The notes under the pieces are model-generated. The model worked only from the letters and a program-made list of their open reading frames with translations. It was not told where the DNA came from and made no database searches. From CAWUJK01 sp964586815 (GTDB lineage Bacteria > Patescibacteriota > Gracilibacteria > BD1-5 > UBA6164), in the NCBI GenBank assembly GCA_964586815.1, contig CAZPIB010000005.1:1-27318 (forward strand): a stretch of DNA of 27,318 bases. Direction: 5' to 3'. The translations under genes and the position numbers were made by a program. This document shows, piece by piece, positions 1 through 9,157 of this stretch. Each line of letters begins with the position of its first letter. The first letter of the stretch is position 1.

Positions 1-9
1 ATTATCATA

Positions 10-654
10 TTAATAAAATATATCTCAAACAACTTCTTCTATATAATTTCAATTTTTATCTTGTAATGCTATTCATTTTTCATTGTATGATATCCATGTA
101 TTATTAATTCTAAATGTCTTGTTAGTTGTATTAATATAATCTATATCTTTAATTTTATTTCAATATTTGTCTTCTATATATTTATAATTTCAATTTATTA
201 TTAATCATATTCAAACTATTTCAAGAAATTTATTATCATATAAATAAAAACTATCTCAACTAACTTTTATATAATCTCAATCAATTGTTTTTACACAATC
301 TCAAACAACTTCTCTTATATAATTTCAATTATCATCTTGTAATGCTATTCATTCTTCATTATATGATACCCATGCATCATTAATTTTAAATGTCTTGTCA
401 TTTGTATAAATATCAGTAATAGAAGTTATTTTAACTCATAAGTTATTTCATATAAATATAATTTTTTTATTATTCTCAATAAAAAATAATTTTACTCAAT
501 TTATTATTAATATTGAATATGTATTAGAATTCTGAATTAAAGCATCTTCTTTATCATTTTGAATATTATCTAATTCTTCATATATTTCTATTTTTAAAAT
601 ATCTCTAATTTCTAAATTTTCATTTGATGGTTCATCAAGTAATTTATTTTCCAT
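10..654 (-). CDS. hypothetical protein with a duplicated 92-residue unit
   Basis: This 214-residue protein has no recognised family, signal peptide or membrane segment. It begins with a charged, acidic stretch (about residues 1-35). The rest is beta-rich and carries a tandem duplication: the block around KTFKINDAWVSYNEEGIA recurs 92 residues later as KTFRINNTWISYNEKGIA, each followed by a QD-NGNYI-EVVGD stretch. Aromatic residues, Gly and Asn at turns resemble WG- or MORN-type repeat proteins, but I cannot assign either. The gene stops soon after the second block (VVGDIFY), so the last unit may be incomplete. Glycines in the repeats are mostly TGA. Its promoter region carries a copy of the dispersed 30-bp element, suggesting coregulation with the genes at 10364 and 26665. 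Function is unknown. Confidence 0.85.
22..413 (-). repeat. 276-bp direct repeat inside the gene at 10-654
   Basis: The segment at about 22-137 recurs at about 298-413, an offset of exactly 276 bp (92 codons). Landmarks that keep this offset are ATCTCAAACAACTTCT (22 and 298), TTGTAATGCTATTCATT (61 and 337) and TAAATGTCTT (111 and 387). Differences are scattered substitutions that keep the frame, so this is an in-frame duplication under protein-level selection and not a mobile repeat. Confidence 0.85.
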
Positions 655-699
655 AATAATTATTTTTATTAAATTAATTTAATCTAATACTATTATTAT

Positions 700-727
700 A
701 ATATATGTAATTAAATAGATTTATCAA
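700..727 (-). promoter_or_regulatory. promoter candidate for the gene at 10-654
   Basis: On the minus strand TTGATA (727-722) and TATATT (705-700) are separated by exactly 16 bp. The -10 ends 46 bp before the ATG. The 30-bp dispersed element ends 19 bp upstream of this -35. Confidence 0.55.
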
Positions 728-746
728 ATAACAGATTTAAAGAATT

Positions 747-789
747 GATAGAAAGTAAAATACATATTGTTATGTTCCTTAAAAAACTA
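747..789 (-). promoter_or_regulatory. dispersed 30-bp upstream element, copy A
   Basis: In the direction of the gene at 10-654, the core (776 to 747) matches copy B at 27 of 30 positions. Similarity to copy B extends upstream through a shared TAGTTTTTTAA to a 43-bp match with five mismatches. The element ends about 93 bp before the start codon and 19 bp before the -35. It looks like a regulator-binding or UP-type site. Binding partner unknown. Confidence 0.7.
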
Positions 790-848
790 ATGTGGTTTTG
801 GAGTAATAAACTAAATAAAAATTTAAGTATTAGTTTACTAAAAAGAAA

Positions 849-889
849 AAGAGGTTTAAAATAAAGTTACTACTACTTTAAATCCTCTT
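849..889 (-). terminator. hairpin terminator after the ABC transporter gene
   Basis: On the minus strand AAGAGG-A-TTTAAA (889-877) pairs with TTTAAACCTCTT (860-849) with one bulged base, followed by TTTCTTTTT. The interval 655-931 holds this hairpin, a second imperfect inverted repeat (TAAACTAA at 807-814, TTAGTTTA at 830-837), element copy A and the promoter at 700-727. No gene was seen in it. Confidence 0.65.
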
Positions 890-931
890 AGTAAAATATT
901 ATTTATTTTCTACTTCTTTTTATATTATTAA

Positions 932-2674
932 CTAAAACCCACTTTGTAAGTCTAGCATTTTTTTATAAATTCATTTTTTTTCTATTAATTTTTTATGATT
1001 TCCTGACTCAACAATTTTTCAATTTTCTAAAATAAATATTTCTCAAGCATTTTTTACAGTTTGTAATCTATGAGCAATAATAATAACTGTTTTTCCTTCA
1101 AATAAATTATTAAGTGATTTTGTAATTTGTTCTTCTGAAAAACTATCCAAAGCTGAAGTTGGTTCATCAAGAATAATTATTTGTGGATTTTTTATAAAAA
1201 TTTTAGCAATTGCTAATCTTTGCTTTTGTCCTCAACTTAATCTAATTCATTTTTCTCAAATTTCAGTATTTATTCAATCTTCTAAATCGTAAATAAATTC
1301 ACATTTTGCTTTTTTGATAATATCATCAAGATACTTATTATTTATTTTTTTATTAGAAGCATACATCAAATTTTCTAAAATACTTCCATCAAAAACACTT
1401 GGTTCTTGTTTTAAATATCAAATATTATTATAATAACTTTTTAGACTGACTTTAGATAAATCCTGTCAATCTACAGTTATTTTTCAAGAATTTGGTTTTA
1501 TATATCAACTAATTAATTTAACAAGAGTAGATTTTCAACTACCACTATTCCCTATCAAAGCTGTAATTTTTCATCATTTTATTTTTAAATCAAAATCTTT
1601 AATTATTTTATTTTTTTCTGTATATCAAAAAGTAATATTTTTTAAAATTATATTTCAATTTTTATATTCAAAATCATTTCATTTTTCATATCATTCTATA
1701 TTAGAAGTTTCATCAAAAAAATCCCAAAGTTTTTCTATTTTTGTAAAATCATTAGTTAATTCTCAATAAAAAATCATTGAATTAATTATGATAGTATTCA
1801 TCAAAGTTAAAACTCAAAACATAACTACAAATAAAGCCATTGTAAATTCTCAATTTATTACTCAAAATCATAAATATAGAAACATGACTATCCTTACTAT
1901 ATTTATAAAAATTGATGGTATATAAAAGAAAAAATAATTTGCATAAGACATATTTAATGATTGTTTTAATAATCATTTATTATATATATTTACATATTTT
2001 AATTCTCTATTTATTTTTCAAGTTTGTAAAATTTCAAATTTAGACATAATTATTTTTACAATATGTCATGTGTATTCATTCCATTTATCTTGTCTTTTTC
2101 TTCTAAAGAAAAGTGTTTTTTTATTAAAAATTTCTCAAATAAAATGTATAATAATATACAAAATTATAAAAATCACTCCTAAATAAATATTCACAATAGA
2201 TATTACTATAATTGTAAAAATAAGCGCAAATAATATTTTTAAAAAATGCTCTAAAACTTTATTTAAAAGTAAAGACCAAGTATCCATTCAGGTTCAAATA
2301 ATTGAAATTAGTTTTCAAGTTCAAAGTTTTTCAACTTCTATATTAGATAATTTTACAAATCTTTTAAGATAAAAATCATGAATTGTTTTTCTAAAAAAAT
2401 AAGTATTACTAATATATCACCAATTTTTAATTAAATACATTATAGTATAATGAAGAATAAAAAAACTAGAATATATTATTAAAATAAATAAAAAACTTCC
2501 TTTATCTTTTTCTTCAATAGCTCAAACTAATGCTTGAATAAAATAAATATGCATAATTGGTACAATTGCCCAAAAACTATAAAATATCAATGACTTTATA
2601 GTAACTTTTGGATTTTTCCAATATGGTCCTGTAAATCTTTTTATTATTTCTAATCATGTTCTTTCTTTTTTCAT
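932..2674 (-). CDS. ABC exporter half-transporter (membrane and ATPase fused)
   Basis: A 580-residue ABCB/MsbA-type half-transporter: an N-terminal six-helix membrane domain (about residues 20-320) fused to a nucleotide-binding domain. Visible motifs are Walker A GNSGSGKS (about residues 375-382), signature LSGGQ (about 479-483), Walker B ILDEPTSALD and the switch histidine in IIIAHRL. Length is normal for the family, which works as a dimer and uses ATP to export lipids, peptides or drugs. The substrate cannot be read from sequence. The last glycine of the P-loop is TGA, good evidence for the altered code. It ends in TAG, one of only two such stops seen here. A DUF721-like gene lies upstream on the same strand, separated by a terminator, so it is probably transcribed alone. 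Confidence 0.95.
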
Positions 2675-2756
2675 TTAATTATTTTAATTATGAAAATATT
2701 TTATAGTATTAATTATAATTAGTTTTTTATTTTTTATGATTATAAAGATAAAAAAC

Positions 2757-2778
2757 AAATTACTTAAATTTGTAATTT
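2757..2778 (-). terminator. hairpin terminator after the DUF721-like gene
   Basis: On the minus strand AAATTAC (2778-2772) pairs with GTAATTT (2763-2757) around an 8-nt loop, followed by GTTTTTT. It begins 3 bp past the stop codon. Confidence 0.55.
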
Positions 2779-2780
2779 TA

Positions 2781-3065
2781 TTATATATATAATAGTTTGA
2801 AATCTTCAATTTTAAATCAAATTTTATTTAATTTCTGCAAAGATTTTTCCTTTATTTCTTCATTTAAAATATAAAGTTCAGCATTTATTATTGGTTTTGT
2901 AGTTTTTACTAAAAAAGTATTTCAGTTTCTTTTTATTGATACTAAATATTTATTAATGTCAATTTTTTTATGTTTTAAAAAAACCTCTATAATTATATTA
3001 TATATAATAGATTTTTTTATTGTATCACTTAATCATTTTTTATCTAGAGATTCAGATATTAACAT
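2781..3065 (-). CDS. small DUF721/DciA-like protein
   Basis: A 94-residue protein. The segment VKTTKPIINAELYILNEEI followed by about 20 residues with a conserved K-N-x-x-G spacing resembles the C-terminal half of DUF721 proteins (DciA-like in many bacteria). In those, a short strand is followed by a helix of the type aqeL--rk--ll--ln. DciA proteins help load the replicative helicase, but this one is short and the resemblance is modest, so function is only a guess. The ATG is preceded by AAAAGAAG, a fair ribosome-binding site. Transcription is divergent from the gene at 3316. Confidence 0.75.
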
Positions 3066-3116
3066 ATTAACTTCTTTTAAGTTAGATAAAAATTATTTTT
3101 ATATACTCTTATAATT

Positions 3117-3143
3117 ATTATATAAATAATACAATATTTACAA
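3117..3143 (-). promoter_or_regulatory. promoter candidate for the DUF721-like gene
   Basis: On the minus strand TTGTAA (3143-3138) and TATAAT (3122-3117) are separated by 15 bp, about 51 bp before the ATG at 3065. An inverted repeat, AAATAGTTTT (3172-3181) and AAAACTATTT (3191-3200), lies in the same 250-bp divergent intergenic region. Confidence 0.45.
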
Positions 3144-3255
3144 TAGAATATACACTCTATTATAAATAGAAAAATAGTTTTAAAAAAATGAAAACTATTT
3201 ATATATAAATAAGAAATTATTTTAATTAGACAAACTTTATAATGAGATTATTTTT

Positions 3256-3283
3256 TTGCATTTTATATTATTAATAATATAAT
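3256..3283 (+). promoter_or_regulatory. promoter candidate for the gene at 3316
   Basis: TTGCAT (3256-3261) and TATAAT (3278-3283) with a 16-bp spacer, 32 bp before the ATG. Confidence 0.6.
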
Positions 3284-3315
3284 AAAATTATATTTAATTT
3301 TTAATTTAAAAAATT

Positions 3316-4395
3316 ATGAAATATACAATAGTGTTTTTATTGATTATTTGAATAGGTTGGTATCTATATAATCTATGAGAAAGAAGTAGTGAAATAAAAA
3401 ATGCTAAAGAAAAAATGTGAATTAATCAAGAGTATAATGAAAAAGTAACAGAGACAAAAAAAGAGGTAGAAGTTAGTGAAGTAGAGATAACTGAAGAATC
3501 AAAAGCAAGTTATTCAGTAAAAAACTTAGATAATAAAAATTACATAGCAATAGATGATTTAACTTCAAAAGTTAATAATATTTCTAATAAAATACAAATT
3601 ACCTGAACTATTGTAAATGATTTAGTAGATAAAATTACTGTTGATTTTTCAAATCATGATTCTGATTTTGCAAATTTTTCATACCAATTAAAGACTTTTA
3701 AAAAAGCAGACAGCACTTTTAAATATAATGCAAATTCTATGTCTTTCCAAAATTTGGATTACTGAAAAAATAAATATATCATTAGGGCTTATATTTGAGA
3801 AAGTTTTTCAGAGATTGAAATTATAATTAATATTCCATATAATTTGTGAGAAATTTCAAAACAGAAAAAATTAGATGAAAAAGTAAGTTATGAAAAAAAA
3901 TTAATCTGAAAATGAAATAATGCTTTATTTATAGTACTACCAGAAAGTGAATTGTTTTGAGTATCTATTATTTTGGAAGATTGAACAATTACTTATTCAA
4001 ATATTCCTAATTTAGAAATTAGAAAAAGTGATTTTGATAAAACCAAGATTACAAGTGATAATATCTGGAATTCAGAGTGAACATGATATTTAAATAAAAA
4101 TATTGATTGATTTGTTTATTGGAATACTTTTAGAGAAATTGATTTTTCAAATAAAGATTATTGAGTTTCCTTTTATGTTTTAAGTGAGGTTTGAAAAAAA
4201 ATTATTTATGAAAAATTCTATTTTGATTTTAAAAACAATCTAAAATGAGTTTTAAAAATTGATGAATTTGATATCAATTCAGATAAAGATCTTTTAAAAC
4301 AAATGAAAGAATTAAATAATAAACTAAAAGAAAAAAATATATACTTTGAAGAAGTACAAAAAGTAAATAAATTATTTAAAGAAATTATTAGATAA
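3316..4395 (+). CDS. membrane-anchored hypothetical protein
   Basis: A 359-residue protein not recognised. An N-terminal hydrophobic helix (about residues 3-19, rich in Ile, Leu and Gly) is followed by a charged, probably helical linker rich in Lys and Glu (20-75). After that comes a long region of alternating hydrophobic and polar residues that looks beta-rich (about 90-320), and a final Lys/Glu-rich helix (325-359) that could form a coiled coil. There is no lipobox or cysteine near the helix. The likely topology is one inner-membrane anchor with an external domain. The gene is monocistronic: its own promoter is at 3256-3283 and a strong terminator overlaps the stop codon. Many internal TGA codons are read as Gly. 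Confidence 0.85.
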
Positions 4396-4428
4396 AAATA
4401 AAATGGCTAATTTTAGCCATTTTATTTT
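4395..4428. terminator. bidirectional terminator between convergent genes
   Basis: A 16-bp perfect inverted repeat, AAAATAAAATGGCTAA (4395-4410) and its complement (4413-4428), with a 2-nt centre. It ends in T-rich sequence on both strands. It serves the gene at 3316 (+) and could also stop the operon arriving from 4514 (-). The stretch 4429-4513 shows nothing else. Confidence 0.75.
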
Positions 4429-4513
4429 TACTAGACCTAAAATCAATTTTAAATTCACTATCTAAATATATTCAGAATTTATAAAAAAATTATTTTAATT
4501 TAAAGTACGCTAC

Positions 4514-5383
4514 TTAATTTAAATTTGCCAAATAATTAAAAAACTTTTTTTTCTCAAAAGGGATTTTTGTAATATCCCAATAATAATCTTTTATTTTTGT
4601 TTCTCTATTAAATTTTGTTCTAAAGAATTGATTATTTGTAAAAATATAATTTGAAAAAAAATCATATTTTTTCTTTAATATTTCTGAATCTTTAGTTCTT
4701 TCTAAAAAGTCTTTATTATGTAATACATAATAAGTATAAGCTTCTGCAAAATCTTCATATTTATTTGTCATAGAATATCAAGAAACAAAATCACCTACAT
4801 CTTGACCTATTTTTTTTACTTTTGTAGATTCCCAAGATATTTGATAGAATTTTGAGCTTATATCTGAAAAAGCTCTTTTTTCTAAAAAGTATATATCTAC
4901 ATAATGAGCAAACTCATGAATAAATACAGATAAAAATTCAGTATAATTTGATTGATTTATTCAAAATAATCTTACAGATTGATTTTTCATTAATCCTCTT
5001 CTATTAGGCTTATCTCTTACTAAATAAATTTTTAGTCTATCTATTTTATTTTTAAAAATATTTGTTTCTAGAATTTTTTCTATTTTTTTTTGAAAATCTA
5101 ACATTTCTAGCTGAAAAATTTTAGGTTTATATATAAAAGTGTAAATACTTTCCTCCCTTTGCTTATAAAAATTATTCAACTTTTCTTTTTGAATATCTGT
5201 TAAAGTATTTACTTTTCTATTCTCTTTTATTTCACTGCTTACTTTAATTCAAATTTCTTTTTCAGTAAATCTCTCTTCTGCTACATATTTTTCTATATCT
5301 CAAAAAAAACTGTAATTTATAAAAAAAATTACAACTGTAAGAATAAAGGAAAATAATACTATTTTAATAAAAGTTATTATCAT
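4514..5383 (-). CDS. membrane-anchored zinc metallopeptidase (HEFAH motif)
   Basis: A 289-residue protein with an N-terminal hydrophobic helix (residues 2-25) and an external domain. The zinc-binding motif HEFAH is at residues 156-160 and is followed by YVD. About 50 residues later comes SGYSMTNKYEDFAEAY (around 203-216), whose Glu is the likely third ligand. The HExxH plus EDFAE pattern resembles the gluzincin fold of anthrax-lethal-factor-like and related putative metallopeptidases, but I cannot name the family securely. It is the last gene of the pilin operon: its ATG overlaps the upstream stop in ATGATAA. It could trim or turn over pilin or envelope proteins, or act on a partner cell. That role is inference from position. 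Confidence 0.88.
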
Positions 5384-5772
5384 AATCCATACATAAAGTT
5401 AATAACAAGTGTAATTAAAAAACTAGCCAAGACTATTCATAAAAATCAAAAAATAGCCCATTTTATCATATCTTTTGCTTTTTTTACTTTTTCCTCTTCT
5501 CATATACTTATAACCATCATAAATGACCCCCATACAATTGCTCATATTGCTACTAATCATAGAAATCAAGCTATATTTATTACCCAATCTTGTAATACTT
5601 TTTTAAATCAATCCTCAATTTTAAGATTACCCTCTGGAGTGACTAAATATGAATTTTGTAAACATGCATCTATTCCTCACGTCATAGTACAATTTCCTAC
5701 AGAATATGATGTATTTAACATAAAAAATACTAACAAAGTAGTAATTAATATTACAGTAATTTTTTTTAACAT
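5377..5772 (-). CDS. TrbC/VirB2-type pilin-like small membrane protein
   Basis: A 131-residue protein with a signal peptide (about 1-22), a short polar region with two cysteines (residues 26 and 36, by count) and two membrane helices. They flank a charged loop of the form GEEEKVKKAKDMIKW. This is the shape of TrbC/VirB2 major pilin precursors and their many CPR-phylum relatives. VirB2-type subunits assemble into the conjugative or type IV secretion pilus. The loop is almost the same as in the paralogue at 6133-6492. It overlaps the downstream protease gene by 7 bp, so the two are translationally coupled. Assignment rests on topology and the loop motif. Confidence 0.85.
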
Positions 5773-5782
5773 TCTTTTATTT

Positions 5783-6142
5783 TTAAAAATTTAAACTTGA
5801 AACTAGACTAACAGCTACCCAAGATAGAGTTACTACAACAATTCATACAATTGCATAAATAAAATGCATAATTGCTTTCTTAAATTCCTCAGGGTTTCAT
5901 TTTGCCATAACAAGCCTTATTCCTATAAAAAGAAATGCTGCTATTCCTATTAATGCAAGTAGTCCAAAAATACTATCTCTTACATACTCTAATAAAAATA
6001 AAATATAATTTCAATCTTTTACTTCACCAACATCAACTATAGTTGATGTTGGTAGCATATCAATTTTAATTTCTCAAAAAGCATTATTTAAAAAAAAGGT
6101 ATATATTAATATAGAGTAAACTATTTTTATAATTATTTTCAT
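5783..6142 (-). CDS. TrbC/VirB2-type pilin-like small membrane protein
   Basis: A 119-residue protein with a signal peptide (about 1-22, ending near NNAFG), a short exposed segment and two membrane helices (about 50-72 and 88-112). The loop between them reads MAKGNPEEFKKA. This loop variant (G-N-P-E-E) is also typical of TrbC/VirB2-like proteins, so it is a diverged paralogue of its neighbours. The start overlaps the end of the upstream paralogue by 10 bp, showing tight coupling. A perfect 28-bp palindrome sits at codons 31-40, just after the signal peptide (separate entry). Confidence 0.83.
6026..6053. repeat. perfect 28-bp palindrome inside a pilin gene
   Basis: ACCAACATCAACTA is followed directly by its exact reverse complement. 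It lies within the gene at 5783-6142 and encodes the stretch PTSTIVDVG. It is GC-richer than its surroundings. It could form an mRNA hairpin or bind a dimeric protein. No run of T follows it on the coding strand, so it is not an ordinary terminator. Confidence 0.8.
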
Positions 6143-6492
6143 ATTGTTATATTATTAATTATTTCTATAATTCAAATGGCAGAAATAGAAATTAAAACTC
6201 ATACTAAAGACCATATTATCCAATTTTTTGCTTTTTTTACTTTTTCTTCTTCTCATCCTGAAATTAAATACATTATTCAACTTATCATAAGTGAAATTAC
6301 AGCAATTACAGCAACATATCCTATTAATAATGATATAAGATTTCAACCTATTTCTGCTGCTATATCACCTGAACCAATTCCAGCTCAAGGAAGGTTTTTT
6401 TCTACACTATCAATTATTCCAGGTGTTTTTGCAAAAACATTATTTACTTGGATTACAATAAGTAAATAAGTAATATATAAATATATTTTCAT
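6133..6492 (-). CDS. TrbC/VirB2-type pilin-like small membrane protein
   Basis: A 119-residue protein. The signal peptide (about 1-20, ending in VFA) is followed by a glycine-rich stretch (PGAGIGSGD) and two membrane helices around the loop GGEEEKVKKAKNW. That loop is the clearest TrbC/VirB2-like signature in the operon. The ATG at 6492 lies 2 bp after the upstream TAA. An in-frame upstream ATG at 6588 would overlap the upstream gene and bury the signal peptide, so it is rejected. The gene ends ATA-TGA-AAA-TAA, with TGA as Gly, overlapping the next gene's ATG. It is probably one of several pilus subunits or minor pilins. Confidence 0.87.
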
Positions 6493-6494
6493 TT

Positions 6495-7112
6495 TTAATA
6501 TAGTAAAAAAATAATAGTTTTCATAATTATTCAGGATCAAAGAGCAATTAGGAGAGAAATTAGTCAAGCTGAAAATATAGATTTTCATTTATTAAGTAGC
6601 TCATCTTGTCCAGCAGCAAAAATCATATATCCTCAACCAATAGTCATAATAAATAAAGCTAATACTCAAAATGCAATCATCAATGCATTTACAATAACAT
6701 TCAATAAACTATCAACTGTTTCTTTTGCTGTTGCTTCTTTAGCTAATTCACTATTTTTAGGTCAGATTCATAGCCCTGCAGTATTTATCATAAATTTTGG
6801 TGACAGTAAGCTATCTGGATCATTTCTAAGTTCTTCCATAGCAGCATCTCTTTTGTCTGCAGCCTTATTTGCAACTGTTTCTTGAGCAAATTTTGTAATT
6901 GGTCAATATTTTCAATCACTTAAATTATTTGATACTTCATCTATTGGAATATCAAACATAACTGAAATATCTCTAATATCTTGAGGACTTAATTTTTCTA
7001 TTAATGCAGATTGCTCAAAAGGATCTATTGAATCTCAATATTCTAATCAGTAAGTATTTCATCAAAAACTTATTGCTAGAATAATTAGAAATAGTATAAT
7101 TTTTTTTATCAT
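6495..7112 (-). CDS. exported two-helix membrane protein heading the pilin operon
   Basis: A 205-residue protein. A signal peptide (about 1-18) leads into an exposed region of about 110 residues rich in Asp, Glu and Lys (including PFEQSALIEKLSPQDIRDIS). Two C-terminal membrane helices flank the loop AAGQDELLNKGKS. The C-terminal half has the topology and loop position of the downstream pilin-like proteins. It may be a pilin with an added N-terminal domain, such as a tip or anchor subunit. It is first in the operon, 32 bp downstream of a good promoter (7144-7171), and is followed after 2 bp by the next gene. The function of the N-terminal region is unknown. Confidence 0.85.
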
Positions 7113-7143
7113 AAATTTTGAATTATATTTTATATTTACTTCT

Positions 7144-7171
7144 ATAATAATAAAAAATTTCTTTTTTTCAA
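7144..7171 (-). promoter_or_regulatory. promoter candidate for the pilin-like operon
   Basis: On the minus strand TTGAAA (7171-7166) and TATTAT (7149-7144) with a 16-bp spacer, about 31 bp before the ATG at 7112. The 97-bp divergent region with the glycosyltransferase gene holds no other clear signal. Confidence 0.55.
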
Positions 7172-7209
7172 AAAATAATTATTATAAGTTTATAATTTAA
7201 TATAAAAGT

Positions 7210-8358
7210 ATGAAAGTAGCAATTTTACATGAAATGCTTGTAAAGCTTGGATGAGCTGAAAAAGTGGTAGAATCTTTTTTAGAGGCTTTTCCTGGAGCTG
7301 ATTTATTTACACTTATTTATGATGAAAAAAAAGTTTGAGAAATTTTTCCTAAAAATAAAATAAATAAACAAGTTTTTGAATTAAAGACTCAAAAAATATA
7401 TAGTATATTTAAAAAACAAAGATTATGTCTACCTTATATGGCTCTTTCAGTAGAACAATTAGACTTTTCAGATTATGATATAGTTTTATGATCTAGTTCT
7501 TGATTTGCACATTGAGCAATCACTAAACCAGAAACAAAATTTATAGTTTATTATCATTCTCCAAGTAGGTACTTATGGGACTATACTCATGAATACTCTA
7601 AAAGCTTATGATTAAATAAGTTTCTAAACTACTTCTTACAAAAACTTTTAAATAAAACTAGAATATGGGACTTTATAGCAGCACAAAGAGTTGATTTACC
7701 AATAATGGCCTCAAATCATGTTTCTAAAAGACTAAAAAAATATTATAAAAGAAGTGATTATAAAGTAATTTATCCATCAATTGAAGTTGAAAAATTTATA
7801 AATTATAAGGATATAGAAAAAAAAGATTATTATATTACAATTGCAGCTCTTACACAATGGAAAAGACTTGATGTTTTAATAGATGCATTTAATAAAATGC
7901 CAGAAAAAAAATTAAAAATAATTTGAGTTTGAGATTATGATATAAAGTATAAAAAGTTAGCTAAATCAGAAAATATAGAATTTGTTTGATTTAAAAAATG
8001 AAATGAATTAATTGAATTATTAAAAGCTGCAAAATGATTTTTATTTGTAAGTTTAGATGATTTTTGAATAGCTCCAGTTGAAGCTATAGCTTCAAATACT
8101 CCAGTTTTTGGTTTAGGGAAATGAGGTCTTCTTGAGACAAATTTAAGATGAATAACCTGAGATTTTTTTGAGGATATAAATTGAAAAGATTTTATAGAGA
8201 AATTTAGAATCTTTGAAAAAAATATTGAAGCTTGAGTTTATAAAAAAGAAAATTTAATAGAGCATTCTCTGCAATTTTCAAAAAAGAAATTTATAAAAAA
8301 AATACAAGGTGAATTGTTTTGTAAAAACAAGAGAGAGTGCCCTGGGGTAAAAAAATAG
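7210..8358 (+). CDS. family 4 glycosyltransferase (GT-B fold)
   Basis: A 382-residue glycosyltransferase of the GT4 type, which moves a sugar from a nucleotide-sugar donor to a glycan, lipid or protein acceptor at the cytoplasmic face. Visible features are the N-terminal MKVAILHEMLVKLGGAEKV (GGAE loop), a mid-region YYHSPSRYLWDY, the C-domain donor-site start ITIAALTQWKRLD and the E-x7-E-like region DDFGIAPVEAIASNTPV. Length is usual. The acceptor is unknown; surface polysaccharide or glycoprotein is likely. It ends in TAG. The last codons (ECPGVKK) use unusually GC-rich bases compared with the body of the gene. It is convergent with the TPR gene, with 52 bp between and no strong terminator. 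Confidence 0.93.
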
Positions 8359-8410
8359 TCCAGTTGTCATTATTGAAATAATAATTATTTTAAATTATGG
8401 ATTAATTATA

Positions 8411-9157
8411 TTACCAATCTTTTTTTTCATCTGATTCATTAATTAAGTTTTTATCAAAAAATGGATTATTAATAAACTCATCCAAAATATCAAAAGGATT
8501 AACAGTCTTTATATAAACCTTTCAAAAATATCAAATATTTTTTCTTTGCTCTTGCTTTAATCTCTCTTTATGTAATTCAATTTTTTGTCTTAGTTCTTGT
8601 GATAGTTTTCAAGAATCTCAATGTAATTCTTGATTATTATTTTCTCAATCTTCTCAAGTATTTAGAGTAGTAATTTCTGAGTTTCTTTTTTTTTCTTTAA
8701 AAAATGGCTTTTCTTTAGTATATCAGATTTGCTTTTGATTTTTTTCTTTATAGTTTTTTTTTGAATCTTTTAACTCTTCTAGTTTCTTCTTTACAAAATT
8801 AAAGTTAAATTCTGCATTTTTAGTATATTTTTCTTTTAGTGAAAGACTATAAAAATCTAAAGATTTTTGCCAAAATTCTAAAGGACTTAGGTTATTTTCT
8901 TGGTTTTTCTGTCATAGTCTATAATTAATATTTCATAAATTATATAATCATATATAATCTTTATTTTTTTCAAAGTATTTTAAAGCCTCAGAAAAATCTT
9001 TATTTTTATAAAGTTTTTCTCACTTAAGATTATTTAAGTAGTTATTTATTGAAAAAATATTTATTATTATAAATAATATTATTCAGATAATAATTACTAT
9101 GCTTTTCACCTCAAGGGTCTTGATGTTCCCTGAGGGTGCATTTATTTTATTGCTCAT
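8411..9157 (-). CDS. membrane-anchored TPR protein of a Bat-like pair
   Basis: A 248-residue protein. It has a short cytoplasmic N-terminus, one membrane helix (about residues 19-38) and then TPR-like helical repeats, including GEKLYKNKDFSEALKYFEKN and a segment with the GLYNLGNINYRLG pattern. A Lys/Glu/Gln-rich region (about 140-210) follows, and the C-terminus is acidic. TPR proteins of this kind (BatC/BatE-like) are commonly encoded next to von Willebrand A proteins in aerotolerance-type operons, as here. The start overlaps the upstream VWA gene by 16 bp, so the two are coupled. The exact role is unknown; it probably gives a scaffold for a membrane complex. The first 18 codons are GC-richer than the rest. 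Confidence 0.88.

Noticed and set aside
22..413. Direct repeats taken as CRISPR or tandem-repeat DNA
   Set aside because: Only two units of 276 bp, in frame, in a gene; no short palindromic repeats with spacers.
6176..6469. 97-codon open frame on the + strand
   Set aside because: It lies opposite the pilin gene 6133-6492, which has signal peptide, loop motif and tight operon spacing; the + frame is a shadow.
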